Of a stretch of DNA of 64,000 bases, positions 26,836 to 36,114 are shown piece by piece. Numbering within the stretch: the first letter of the stretch is position 1; every line of letters starts with the position of its first letter. The position numbers and the translations under genes were made by a program. This DNA is from Tropicibacter sp. R16_0 (lineage in GTDB: Bacteria > Pseudomonadota > Alphaproteobacteria > Rhodobacterales > Rhodobacteraceae), in assembly GCF_017743935.1 (NCBI RefSeq), contig NZ_JAGHRE010000001.1, positions 541,683 through 605,682 of the forward strand. The letters run 5' to 3'. The notes beneath the pieces are model-generated. The model ran no database searches, was not told the origin of the DNA, and saw nothing but the letters and a program-made list of their open reading frames with translations.

Positions 26836-27223
26836 GCTCTGCCTCAAACCGTCCGCGATGAAATTCGCGACTCGTACAGGGTGGCATTCTATCAGTTCAT
26901 TTTGGCAACATTAAGGTCAGATGAAGCGGCTCTCTGTTGGTTGCTTGTGCTCTCTCTCGCAGGCTTGCAGGGAACCAAATACGCTCAGCCGGATGTTTGC
27001 AGACGATGCTCCGCAAGATTTTCTAGGGATACCACGTGTTCGCGAGCCGAAAAAACCGGGGTAGTGATCAAACCGCGTAGCGCACTTAAAGGGGTTTCTT
27101 GCTTGGCAGATCAGCCTCATCGCGCACCCAGTCGATGAAATCGTTCATTTCGGTCTATCGTATCCTTCCGCTTGACTTGATCGACCTTGACCAGCCCGCG
27201 ATTCCCAACCATATCCCCAAGCC
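26836..27223. other. 388-base gap before lepA, no gene recognised
   Basis: Both sides are leaders: the Hint gene starts leftward and lepA starts rightward. Short frames are present on both strands but none has a ribosome site, codon bias or family likeness. TTGACT at about 27173 and TTGACC at about 27186 are possible -35 elements for lepA; no clear -10 could be paired. Confidence 0.5.
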
Positions 27224-29038
<1,815 letters not shown>

Positions 29039-29171
29039 ATGCTATTGGCAACGGGTTGATTACTGATCATTACAAATAATATTGGCGTTGCGTTTATCTT
29101 AGGCGATTTGGGGAGATGGTTGTAGTCTTCACTGGCCAGTATAGTTTTGGTTGTTTCATTTTGGAGAAGTG

Positions 29172-29744
29172 ATGCTGAGTAATCTAGTTAGTTGGCCCAG
29201 AAAAAATTGGAAAATTTCCCTTTCCGTTTGTTTTGTTTTGATCGCGATTGTTGATACGTTTTTTGCCAAGGTTTCCACCGTTGCGGCGACATTCTTGGGT
29301 CTTGCAGCACTTCCTTGGCTGATCGGCCTGTTTGACAAGTTGACTTTGCCCGGTGGTGTAGAGTTGGATCTCAGGAAGCTAGAACAACAACTCGATCAAA
29401 CTGAAACAGAAGTCCATGACTCAGATAAGGAACCATTTGAGTTCTTAGATCTCAGAGATCCCAATCTTGCATTAGCTGCTTTGAGAATCGAAATTGAAAA
29501 ACGGCTTCGAAAAATTGCCCAAGTTAGAGGGCTTTCACAAGAAAATAGACGGCTTGGAATTCCACAGCTGATTAGAACTCTAGAAGATGAAAGGGCAATC
29601 GGCCGTAGTGCAGGCGCCATGATAAGGGACATGCTTCCCGCAATGAATGCCGCTGCTCACGGAATGGTCGTTCCTGAAACTGCTGATGATTGGGTTCTTC
29701 AAAACGGCCCCAAAATCCTCTCTTTGTTGGATGAAAAGTACTAG
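29172..29744 (+). CDS. AT-rich orphan membrane protein, unknown
   Basis: 190 residues from ATG 29172 with GGAG six to nine bases upstream. Two hydrophobic helices at about 15-35 and 42-60 (ISLSVCFVLIAIVDTFFA, then VAATFLGLAALPWLIGLF), then a basic-acidic cytoplasmic helical part: LDLRKLEQQLDQTETEV and ALAALRIEIEKRLRKIAQV, ending AMNAAAHGMVVPETADDW. The order of an amphipathic helix with R-I-E-I-E-K-R-L-R and a later N-A-A-A-H-G recalls helical domains such as DUF4145 or HEPN-like folds, but this is a loose match. Base composition is much richer in A+T than its neighbours, as is the 130 bases upstream; this suggests recent acquisition. Confidence 0.75.
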   Translation: MLSNLVSWPRKNWKISLSVCFVLIAIVDTFFAKVSTVAATFLGLAALPWLIGLFDKLTLPGGVELDLRKLEQQLDQTETEVHDSDKEPFEFLDLRDPNLALAALRIEIEKRLRKIAQVRGLSQENRRLGIPQLIRTLEDERAIGRSAGAMIRDMLPAMNAAAHGMVVPETADDWVLQNGPKILSLLDEKY

Positions 29745-29920
29745 TTGGTATTTTCCGAGCTGCTCGCCCGGCGGCACCGCCGGGCCGCGCCGACCCGCCC
29801 CATGGGCGGCGCGATTGCGCCACCCCGGGTCTGCGCTGCCCTAAGTGAGTGAAGGCAACGGTGATGCTTGGGGTTTTCATGGTTTGATGGGGTCGTGACA
29901 GAGGGGGAGGGACCATCCCC
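29745..29920. other. Gap after orphan gene: GC-rich inverted repeats, no gene
   Basis: Composition returns to high GC right after the orphan stop. CCCGGCGG-CA-CCGCCGGG (around 29768-29785) is a perfect 8-bp dyad, and CCGCCCCATGGGCGG is another. No frame is supported. With the znuB relic and leader of the next gene this makes a gene-free stretch of about 480 bases. Confidence 0.55.
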
Positions 29921-30036
29921 TCACCGCCGCACCACACTCCCCACCACGGTTGTCACTACAAAAGCCAGCGAGGCGCCGCAGACGATGCTGGGGCCTGCGG
30001 GGTGTCGAACCAATAGGCGTCATAGAGCCCTCCCAA
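29921..30036 (-). pseudogene. Relic of znuB 3' end
   Basis: These 116 bases align with the last 117 bases of the intact znuB (from 30735), in the same orientation. The part nearest 30036 (about 29972-30036) is almost identical. Reading leftwards it gives GLYDAYWFDTP, then a one-base deletion in a C-run shifts the frame, and after it SIVCGASLAFVVTTVVGSVVRR and TGA, against SIVCCASLAFAATTVISGLIRR in the intact gene. Weaker likeness may continue to about 30105. It is a decayed duplicate lying on the other side of the YkgJ gene. Confidence 0.85.
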
Positions 30037-30225
30037 GTCTTACAGTCCGCCAAAGGTGTGCGTGCTGGTCTCGGTAGCTGAACAAGGCCAATGATGGCTG
30101 CCTCCAATCGCTTTGAAAAACTGTGTTTCACGGCGCAGCCCCTTCTTCCCGTTGGGGTGAGGGGGGCGCTCTGATAGTCTCTTCACGGGAACGTGAGGGG
30201 AGATCATCATGACCGGACGGGGTTC

Positions 30226-30738
30226 ATGAGCGGGCTGTGTGTGTCCTGCAACTTATGTTGCAACGGCTCGATTTTTGCGCGGGTGCCGATCACCGAAGAA
30301 GAGCGGCCCCGGCTGCCGAAAGAGGTTCAGGTCTTTGCTCGCAACGGCGCGTTGCGGATGCGGCTGCCTTGTCCTCGGCTGGGCGATGACGGGGCCTGTA
30401 CCTGCTATGACGTGCGCCCGGACACCTGCCGGACGTATAACTGCAAGCTCTCGAAGCGGCGCAATGAGGGCGAGATCGACGAGCGATCGGCGGTGGAGAT
30501 CACGCAAGAGATCAAGGCGGCGCAGGCGCGGTCGATCGTATTGGCGGCGCGGGCCATGGGGCAGGGGCCCGACGCGTTCAAGGGCATGACGATCTTTGAG
30601 GTGTTCAAGGTGCTGAACATCAAGATCAAGGATCCGAACGTTGCGGTGGACGCCTATACGGCGCGGCGGGCCAAGCTCCACCGCAATTTCTATGTCGATC
30701 TGGTCAAGTTCCACATCCAGTCGGGGTATTGGGATTAG
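30226..30738 (+). CDS. YkgJ family cysteine cluster protein
   Basis: 170 residues from ATG 30226. Cysteine clusters: C-x-x-C-x-x-C-C in LCVSCNLCCNG at 4-12, then PCPRLGDDGACTCYDVRP and DTCRTYNCKL. This is the PF03692 pattern, thought to bind a metal or iron-sulfur cluster; some relatives are linked with modification of other proteins. The C-terminal half is helical (ITQEIKAAQARSIVLAARAM). Its stop overlaps the znuB stop by three bases (tail to tail). Function unknown. Confidence 0.85.
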   Translation: MSGLCVSCNLCCNGSIFARVPITEEERPRLPKEVQVFARNGALRMRLPCPRLGDDGACTCYDVRPDTCRTYNCKLSKRRNEGEIDERSAVEITQEIKAAQARSIVLAARAMGQGPDAFKGMTIFEVFKVLNIKIKDPNVAVDAYTARRAKLHRNFYVDLVKFHIQSGYWD

Positions 30739-31526
30739 CGGCGGATCAGCCCGCTGATCACCGTGGTCGCTGCAAAGGCCAGTGAGGCGCAGCAGACGAT
30801 GCTGGGGCCTGCGGGGGTATCGAACCAATAGGCGCCATAGAGCCCTCCCAACGCCGAGAGCGCGCCGATGATGGCAGCGGTGACGGCCATGGCCTCGGGG
30901 GTTCTGACAAGGGGCCGTGCGGCGGCGGCTGGGATCACCAGCATCGCCGCAATCAGCAGCACGCCCACCACCTTGATCGCGACGGCCACCATCAGCGCCA
31001 GTGCCAGCGTCAGCCAGACCTCCTCTCGCCGCGGATCAATGCCGGATGCACGGGCCAGGTCGGGGTTGAGCGTCGACAGGATCAGCGCCGACCAACGCCA
31101 CAGGATCAGACCGGCCACGCCAAGCCCTCCCAGCCATATGGTCGCCAGGTCCATGCGGTTCACGGCCAGGATATCGCCAAACAGAAAGGCCATCAGGTCG
31201 AGCCGCACGTTCGACAGCATCGCCACGGCCACCAGCCCAACCGCCAGCGCAGAGTGGGCCATCACGCCAAGCAGCGTGTCCATGGCATAGCCTCTACCCC
31301 GCAGGGCAGTGACGGCCGATGACATGGCGAGCGCGGCGACAATGACCGCAGGCAGGATCGGCAGTGAGAAGGCCAGCGCCAGCGCCACGCCCAGAACGGC
31401 GGCATGGGCCGTCGCCTCGCCAAAATACGCCATTCGCCGCCAGACCACGAAACAGCCCATGGGGGCGGCGGCCAAAGCCACACCAACGCCAGCCAGCGCG
31501 GCGCGGACCATGAAATCGTCAAGCAT
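30735..31526 (-). CDS. znuB: Zinc ABC transporter permease
   Basis: 263 residues, eight or so membrane helices, of the ABC-3 metal permease family: MGCFVVWRRMAYFGEATAHAAVLG (conserved start), MAFLFGDILAVNRMDL, and VKVVGVLLIAAMLVIPAAAA-type segment (here AIKVVGVLLIAAMLVIPAAA). Its ATG overlaps the znuC stop by one base (TGATG), so translation is coupled. It forms the membrane channel of the high-affinity zinc importer with ZnuC and ZnuA. A decayed copy of its 3' end lies at 29921. Confidence 0.95.
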   Translation of the reverse strand: MLDDFMVRAALAGVGVALAAAPMGCFVVWRRMAYFGEATAHAAVLGVALALAFSLPILPAVIVAALAMSSAVTALRGRGYAMDTLLGVMAHSALAVGLVAVAMLSNVRLDLMAFLFGDILAVNRMDLATIWLGGLGVAGLILWRWSALILSTLNPDLARASGIDPRREEVWLTLALALMVAVAIKVVGVLLIAAMLVIPAAAARPLVRTPEAMAVTAAIIGALSALGGLYGAYWFDTPAGPSIVCCASLAFAATTVISGLIRR

Positions 31527-32269
31527 CAGTGTGTGTGCCCGTGTTCGTGTGAGTGGTCATGAGAATGCGTGTGCTGGTGCCGATAAAGCGCCAGCGCGCC
31601 CTGGGTGCCGGAACCGAACAGAGCGCGGTATTCCGGCGCTTCGGCCACCACCTCGGGCGTGCCTTGGCAACAGACGTGGCCGTTCATGCACAGCACCCGG
31701 TCGGACGCGGCCATCACCACATGCAGATCATGGCTCACCATCACGACAGCGCATCCAAGCGTATGGCGCACATCCTCGATCTGGCGATAGAACGCGGCTG
31801 ATCCCGGTTGGTCGAGGCCTTGGGTTGCCTCATCCAGCAGCAGCAGGTCCGGTTGTTCCAACAGCGCGCGCGCCAGCAGGACGCGTTGAAATTGTCCGCC
31901 GGACAATTGCGACATCTGCCGGTTTTCCAGCCCCGGTGCACCGGCACTGTCCAGCACCTCACGGGCCTTGGCACTCGAGATGCGTTTGGGCAGGCCCAAG
32001 AACCGCTGCACGGTCATGGGCAGCGAGGCGTCGATGGCGAGTTTTTGCGGAACATAGCCGATCCGCAGCCCATCGGCACGCGCAACCCGGCCCGACGACG
32101 GCACCTGCGCACCGATCAGCGTCCGCAGAAAGGTCGACTTGCCCGACCCGTTGGGGCCAACAATGGTCACGATCTCTTTGGGCGAGATCTGAACGCTGAC
32201 GTCATGCAGAACCGTGCGCCCGCCCAGGCGAACGCTCAGGTTCTCGGTCGAAATCAGGGGGGCGGTCAT
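31526..32269 (-). CDS. znuC: Zinc ABC transporter ATP-binding protein
   Basis: 247 residues. Walker A GPNGSGKSTFLR at about 38-49, Q-loop, signature LSGGQFQRVLLARALL, Walker B LLLLDEATQGLD and the switch histidine in VMVSHDLHVV. The C-terminal tail is histidine-rich, with nine histidines in the last 19 residues (LYRHQHTHSHDHSHEHGHTH), a feature of zinc ABC systems. One-base overlaps with zur upstream and znuB downstream make a tightly packed zur-znuC-znuB unit. Confidence 0.95.
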   Translation of the reverse strand: MTAPLISTENLSVRLGGRTVLHDVSVQISPKEIVTIVGPNGSGKSTFLRTLIGAQVPSSGRVARADGLRIGYVPQKLAIDASLPMTVQRFLGLPKRISSAKAREVLDSAGAPGLENRQMSQLSGGQFQRVLLARALLEQPDLLLLDEATQGLDQPGSAAFYRQIEDVRHTLGCAVVMVSHDLHVVMAASDRVLCMNGHVCCQGTPEVVAEAPEYRALFGSGTQGALALYRHQHTHSHDHSHEHGHTH

Positions 32270-32745
32270 CAGGCTCTCCCCGAGCAGGCCGGACAGATCC
32301 CTTCGGCCTCGACCACGATCTTTTCAATGGTAAAGCCCGTGTCTTTTGCGGCGTGGCTCAGATCCCCATGAGATACCTCTGAGTCCGCTTCCGCCACGGC
32401 TTTGCATTCGCGACAGATGAGAAAGGCCGGTATGTGGTCATGGTTGGGATGCGCACAAGCCGTGTAAGCGTTCAGACGCTCGATCCGGTGGACGAACCCG
32501 TTCTGCACAAGAAAGTCGAGAGCACGGTAGGCGACAGGCGGTTGCGAACCCATCCCTTCCTCTGCCAGGACGGCGAGGATGTCATAGGCGCCCATGGCCT
32601 GGTGCTTGCTCAGCAGGATTTCCAGCACACGACGACGGACCGGGGTGAAGTGGAGCTTGTTCGTCGCGCAATAGGTTTCCGCCTGGGTCATTGCGGTGTG
32701 GATGCAGCGACCGTGATCATGCTCAGAAAACCCGATGGTACTCAT
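32269..32745 (-). CDS. zur: Zinc uptake regulator, Fur family
   Basis: 158 residues. Winged-helix domain FTPVRRRVLEILLSKHQAMGAYDILAVL, the metal site HPNHDHIPAF and the structural zinc cysteines in LICRECKAV and GICPACSGRA. The N-terminus IGFSEHDHGRCI is histidine/cysteine-bearing, as in roseobacter Zur proteins. First gene of the leftward zinc operon, divergent to znuA over 95 bases that hold two candidate Zur boxes, so the operon is probably autoregulated and repressed with zinc. Confidence 0.94.
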   Translation of the reverse strand: MSTIGFSEHDHGRCIHTAMTQAETYCATNKLHFTPVRRRVLEILLSKHQAMGAYDILAVLAEEGMGSQPPVAYRALDFLVQNGFVHRIERLNAYTACAHPNHDHIPAFLICRECKAVAEADSEVSHGDLSHAAKDTGFTIEKIVVEAEGICPACSGRA

Positions 32746-32778
32746 TATTTTTGTCCTGACGGAAGTTTTGCTGCTTGA

Positions 32779-32793
32779 TATGTTATAACGTCC
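32779..32793. promoter_or_regulatory. Candidate Zur box 1
   Basis: TATGTTATAACGTCC within the zur-znuA gap; the core ATGTTA-TAACGT is an inverted repeat with one mismatch and no spacer. It lies 34 bases from the zur start and 47 from znuA, suitable to block the zur promoter. Family knowledge: alphaproteobacterial Zur sites contain ATGTTATA-type half sites. Confidence 0.6.
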
Positions 32794-32811
32794 AGCCTAA
32801 CAAGCGCAATC

Positions 32812-32831
32812 AATGTTACATCATAACGTTC
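32812..32831. promoter_or_regulatory. Candidate Zur box 2
   Basis: AATGTTA-CATCA-TAACGTT: half sites ATGTTA and TAACGT as in box 1 but with a 5-base spacer, the spacing usual for alphaproteobacterial Zur boxes. It ends ten bases before ATG of znuA and probably controls znuA. Confidence 0.68.
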
Positions 32832-32840
32832 GAGGGTTCT

Positions 32841-34019
32841 ATGCTACGCAGTTTCGCGCTTTCCGCCGTCACCCTGTCCGTCGCCTCGGTTGCGGCTTAT
32901 GCCGAACCACCGAAGGTGGCCACAGATATCGCACCCATCCACAGTCTGGTCGCTCAGGTCATGAACACAGTCGGCGAGCCGTCGTTGATTGTTCGCCAGG
33001 GGGCATCACCGCACGGATATTCGATGCGCCCATCCGAGGCGCGCGCGCTTCAGAACGCGGACCTGGTTGTCTGGGTTGGTCCGGAATTGACACCGTGGTT
33101 CGAAAAGCCGCTGTCGTCGTTGTCCGAGAATGCGGTGAAGCTGGAGCTTCTTGACGTTCCGGGTACGTTGCAACTGCAGTATCGTGATCTGGGAGAAGAT
33201 GATCACGACGATCATGCCGATCACGATGATCACGACAAACATGACGACGATCACGCCGATCACGATGATCATGACAAACATGACGACGATCACGCCGATC
33301 ACGATGATCATGACAAACATGATGATGATCATGCCGATCACGGCGACGATCACGTTGACCATGACGATCACGCCAAGCATGACGACGATCACGATGACCA
33401 CAGGGCTGCCGAAGGCCACGACGATCACGATGATCACGCAGATGAAGGTCATGACGATCACGATGATCACGCGGGTCACGACGATCACGACCATCACGAC
33501 CATGACGGTGTGGATCCGCACGCATGGCTCGATCTGCAGAACGCCCAGGTTTGGGTGTTGGCGATTGCCGAGCAGCTGGCCGAAATGGATGCTGAAAACG
33601 CCGAAGTTTACCTGATGAATGCAAAAGCTGCGGTCGAAGAGCTCAAAGCTCAGGAAGCTACATTGACCGAGCAGCTGAAAGGGCTAGGCGATCAGCCTTA
33701 TGTGGCCTTCCATGATGCCTATCAGTACTTTGAGAACCGCTTTGACCTGAAAATTGCGGGCACGGTTGCTGTGGGCGATGCAAGTGATCCCAGCCCGGCG
33801 CGCGTCGCGGCCCTGCGGGACCAGATCGTTGATCTGGGTGTCACCTGCGCCTTTGCCGAGCCGCAGTATGATCCGCGGCTGCTCGAGGCTGCGACTGAAA
33901 CCGGCGAAGTGGAGATCCGCGTGATTGACCCTCTGGGCAGCAAGCTGGACACCGGTGCAGCTTTGTACGGCCAGTTGGTTGCCGCCATGGCTAACGAATT
34001 CGCCGCCTGCGGCAAATAA
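32841..34019 (+). CDS. znuA: Zinc ABC transporter substrate-binding protein with long His/Asp insert
   Basis: 392 residues from ATG 32841 (CGAGGG upstream). Signal peptide MLRSFALSAVTLSVASVAAYA. Cluster A-I zinc-binding fold: HSLVAQVM, QGASPHGYSMRPSEARAL, then after the insert DPHAWLDLQNAQVW, VAFHDAYQYFENRF and FAEPQYDPRLL. Between about residues 115 and 222 is a loop made almost only of D, H, A and K with about 40 histidines, including three exact 13-residue units ADHDDHDKHDDDH. Typical ZnuA loops are far shorter. Delivers zinc to ZnuB in the periplasm; the loop is likely to capture zinc. Divergent from zur. Confidence 0.94.
   Translation: MLRSFALSAVTLSVASVAAYAEPPKVATDIAPIHSLVAQVMNTVGEPSLIVRQGASPHGYSMRPSEARALQNADLVVWVGPELTPWFEKPLSSLSENAVKLELLDVPGTLQLQYRDLGEDDHDDHADHDDHDKHDDDHADHDDHDKHDDDHADHDDHDKHDDDHADHGDDHVDHDDHAKHDDDHDDHRAAEGHDDHDDHADEGHDDHDDHAGHDDHDHHDHDGVDPHAWLDLQNAQVWVLAIAEQLAEMDAENAEVYLMNAKAAVEELKAQEATLTEQLKGLGDQPYVAFHDAYQYFENRFDLKIAGTVAVGDASDPSPARVAALRDQIVDLGVTCAFAEPQYDPRLLEAATETGEVEIRVIDPLGSKLDTGAALYGQLVAAMANEFAACGK
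33216..33332 (+). repeat. Three 39-bp tandem repeats in znuA His-rich loop
   Basis: Units begin with GCC at 33216, 33255 and 33294, and a fourth partial unit begins at 33333. Each encodes ADHDDHDKHDDDH. Units differ by a few synonymous C/T changes (GAC/GAT, CAC/CAT), so the amino acids are kept. Confidence 0.92.
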
Positions 34020-34030
34020 CAAAATGTCAG

Positions 34031-34078
34031 GCGCGGGCAGATCGGCTGTCGTATAGACAGGTCTGCCTGCGTTTCATT
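34031..34078. terminator. Probable bidirectional terminator between znuA and the ArsR gene
   Basis: GGCAGA-TCGGC-TGTC-GTATA-GACAG-GTCTGCC forms a two-part hairpin (6 + 4 pairs with a small internal bulge), followed by GCGTTTCATTT on the plus strand. It sits between two converging genes. Confidence 0.5.
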
Positions 34079-34409
34079 TGGAACTGCAGAACAGGTCGTA
34101 GACCACTTCCAGAATGCGTCGTGGCCGTTCGTCAGCCAGGCTGTAGTAGATAGCCTTGCCTTCACGGCGGGGAGTCACCAACCCCTCAAGGCGCAAGCGC
34201 GAAAGCTGCTGAGACACCGCAGCCTGACGTGCCGATAGTAGGGTTTCAAGCTCAGTCACCGATTTCTCTCCGGTCACCAGGTGACACAGGATCATCAGCC
34301 GACCTTCGTGGCTGATTGCTTTCAGAAAATTCGACGCCTTTGTTGCATTCTCGACCATGCTGTCGAGTTCTTGTTCGTCCATTTGGCTGGAAAATTGTGG
34401 GAGAGCCAT
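34074..34409 (-). CDS. ArsR-family persulfide-sensing repressor, SqrR/BigR-like
   Basis: 111 residues from ATG 34409 (AAGGA seven bases upstream); the longer frame to 34505 is not needed. Winged helix with SVTELETLLSARQAAVSQQLSRLRLEGL and the wing TPRREGKAIYYSLADE. Two cysteines only: Cys42 in SHEGRLMILCHL and Cys108 in VVYDLFCSSK. These match in context and nearly in number Cys41 and Cys107 of Rhodobacter capsulatus SqrR, which join through a polysulfide bridge and release DNA. There is no metal-binding C-x-C motif of arsenic/cadmium sensors. Likely target is the sulfur operon at 58.5-60.7 kb; unproved. Confidence 0.87.
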   Translation of the reverse strand: MALPQFSSQMDEQELDSMVENATKASNFLKAISHEGRLMILCHLVTGEKSVTELETLLSARQAAVSQQLSRLRLEGLVTPRREGKAIYYSLADERPRRILEVVYDLFCSSK

Positions 34410-34843
34410 TTTTTCAGTCCTTCGTACCCGGGATGTCCGGGGCGTATTCGCGATCCATTCCTTGTTTCGCTTCGATAGGAGCGGTCGCTTACAGCATTTG
34501 TTCAATCAAATCTACATTCCCGTCCAATATGATCGTACAAGTTCTCGTGTATGCACTACTTTAACGTGCAGTATGGGGGCCTTGTTCGAGCGCTGTTTGC
34601 TGGCAGGTCAAACCTTCAATTGCACAGTTCAGGCAGTCTGTTCCGCGACTAGTTTGTTGTTTTTGAATGTGGGAATTTGTCCGGCGGCGGGCGAATTTCA
34701 AACGGAGAGTTCCTCAACCAAGGCGGGATTCGTTGCTTGAATCCCCAGGCAAGGGGGAAAAATTGACCTAAGGTCACCTTTGTCATCAATCCGTCCATTG
34801 AGCGCGGTTCGTTGCCTGGGCGCACACTGCAAGACGGCGATCT
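34410..34843. other. 434-base gap with no gene
   Basis: Short frames occur but none has support. The region contains the ArsR promoter side and, at 34764-34776, the perfect 13-base palindrome TGACCTAAGGTCA, 68 bases after the stop of the GlxA-type gene. Nothing else was recognised. Confidence 0.5.
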
Positions 34844-35848
34844 TTACGACCATGCTTTGCGGAAAGAATGGGGAGAGTCGCCATACTTTGACCGGAACTG
34901 TCGCGACAGGTGGCTTGTGTTCGCAAATCCGGTGGCTGCTGCGATCTCGGCCACGGTCATGTTGGTTTCGTTCAGATAGGTGAACGCGCGCGAAATCCGC
35001 AAATCCAGGTAGTAGGCCATGGGGCCCTGGCCCAGGTATTTCTTGAACAAACGTTCCAGTTGTCGACGCGAGATGTTCAGCCGGTCGCACAGATCCGGAC
35101 TGGATAGCGGCTCTTCCAGCGCTTGTTCCATCAGCGATATGGCACGCAGCAGCGCCGGATTTCGGCTGCCGATGGCGACCGAATGGGCCGAGCGTTGGGG
35201 TGATTTCGTCCCCGATCGCATGTGAATGCACATATCGGCCACCATGATCGCCAGTTCCGGCCCGTGGCGTTGTTCGATCAGGGCCAGCATCATATCGATC
35301 GAGGTGTTGCCGCCGCCGCAGGTGGTGATGCGCCCGTCAGTCTCAAAAATGTTCGGCGAAGGCTCCAAGGTCGGGAATGCCTCGGTAAAGCCTGGCTGGT
35401 TCTCCCAATGCAGGGTGAATTTGCGATCTTTCAACAGGCCCGCATGTGCCAGTGCAAAGGCTCCGGTGCAGATACCGCCCAAAGACCGACCAAAGCGATG
35501 CTCGCGCCGCAGCCAGTTCAATACGCCCGGCGAGCTTGATTTCTCGGGTTCCACGCCCGCGCAAACAAACCCGACCGTGTCGGCGTCCAAGGGGGCAAGG
35601 GCCTCGTCCGGAGTGATCCGCAAGCCGTTTGAGCAGGTGATCGGCTGGCCGTCCTCGGTCATGGTCTGCCAGGTATAGAGCTGCCGTTTGGTCAGTTGAT
35701 TGGCGATCCTGAGCGGTTCGATGGCCGCCGCGAGCGCCAGCATCGTGACCTTGGGCAGCAGCACAAAGCAAAATTTCTGCGGCGGCCCGTCGAAATGCAG
35801 GGGCAAGTTGGCAGAGGCGCCTTTTTGGACAAACGGATCTCGGGACAT
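34844..35848 (-). CDS. GlxA-type regulator: DJ-1/PfpI domain + AraC HTH
   Basis: 334 residues. Residues 25-190 form a class I glutamine-amidotransferase-like (DJ-1/PfpI) domain with FCFVLLPKVTMLALAAAIEPLR and RSLGGICTGAFALAHAGLL (nucleophile-elbow cysteine in GICTGAF). Residues 220-330 carry an AraC helix-turn-helix pair: LCDRLNISRRQLERLFKKYLG and MTVAEIAAATGFANTSHLSRQFRSKYG. Relatives include GbdR, CdhR and ArgR-type regulators of quaternary amine or amino acid catabolism. Effector unknown. Divergent from clpP over 266 bases; no catabolic target is adjacent. Confidence 0.92.
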   Translation of the reverse strand: MSRDPFVQKGASANLPLHFDGPPQKFCFVLLPKVTMLALAAAIEPLRIANQLTKRQLYTWQTMTEDGQPITCSNGLRITPDEALAPLDADTVGFVCAGVEPEKSSSPGVLNWLRREHRFGRSLGGICTGAFALAHAGLLKDRKFTLHWENQPGFTEAFPTLEPSPNIFETDGRITTCGGGNTSIDMMLALIEQRHGPELAIMVADMCIHMRSGTKSPQRSAHSVAIGSRNPALLRAISLMEQALEEPLSSPDLCDRLNISRRQLERLFKKYLGQGPMAYYLDLRISRAFTYLNETNMTVAEIAAATGFANTSHLSRQFRSKYGDSPHSFRKAWS

Positions 35849-36114
35849 GGGTCACGACCAGCGGCGGAAGGGGAAACCGGCGGCGGCACACTCCTTTGTG
35901 GGGCGGATGGGGCGGGTTGGATGGGGTATACTTTGGGAGCAGCGCGCCGCAGGGTCAACCATGCGGCACTCGGGAACAGCATTGCGACAGTGTTCGTTCC
36001 CAAGACATGAATTCAACCACCAGCCCTTGCAGCCCCCCAGCGGCGATACTAAGACTCAGGTAACCTTAGTCGGGTAGCGTCCCGAGCAACCGCAAATGAG
36101 CAGGCAGGTCCCAT

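Noticed and set aside
26917-27120. Small frame in the gap before lepA
   Set aside because: No ribosome site, no signal or family likeness.
33190-33525. CRISPR-like array in the znuA region
   Set aside because: Period of 39 bases without spacers; it is coding repeat for the His/Asp loop.
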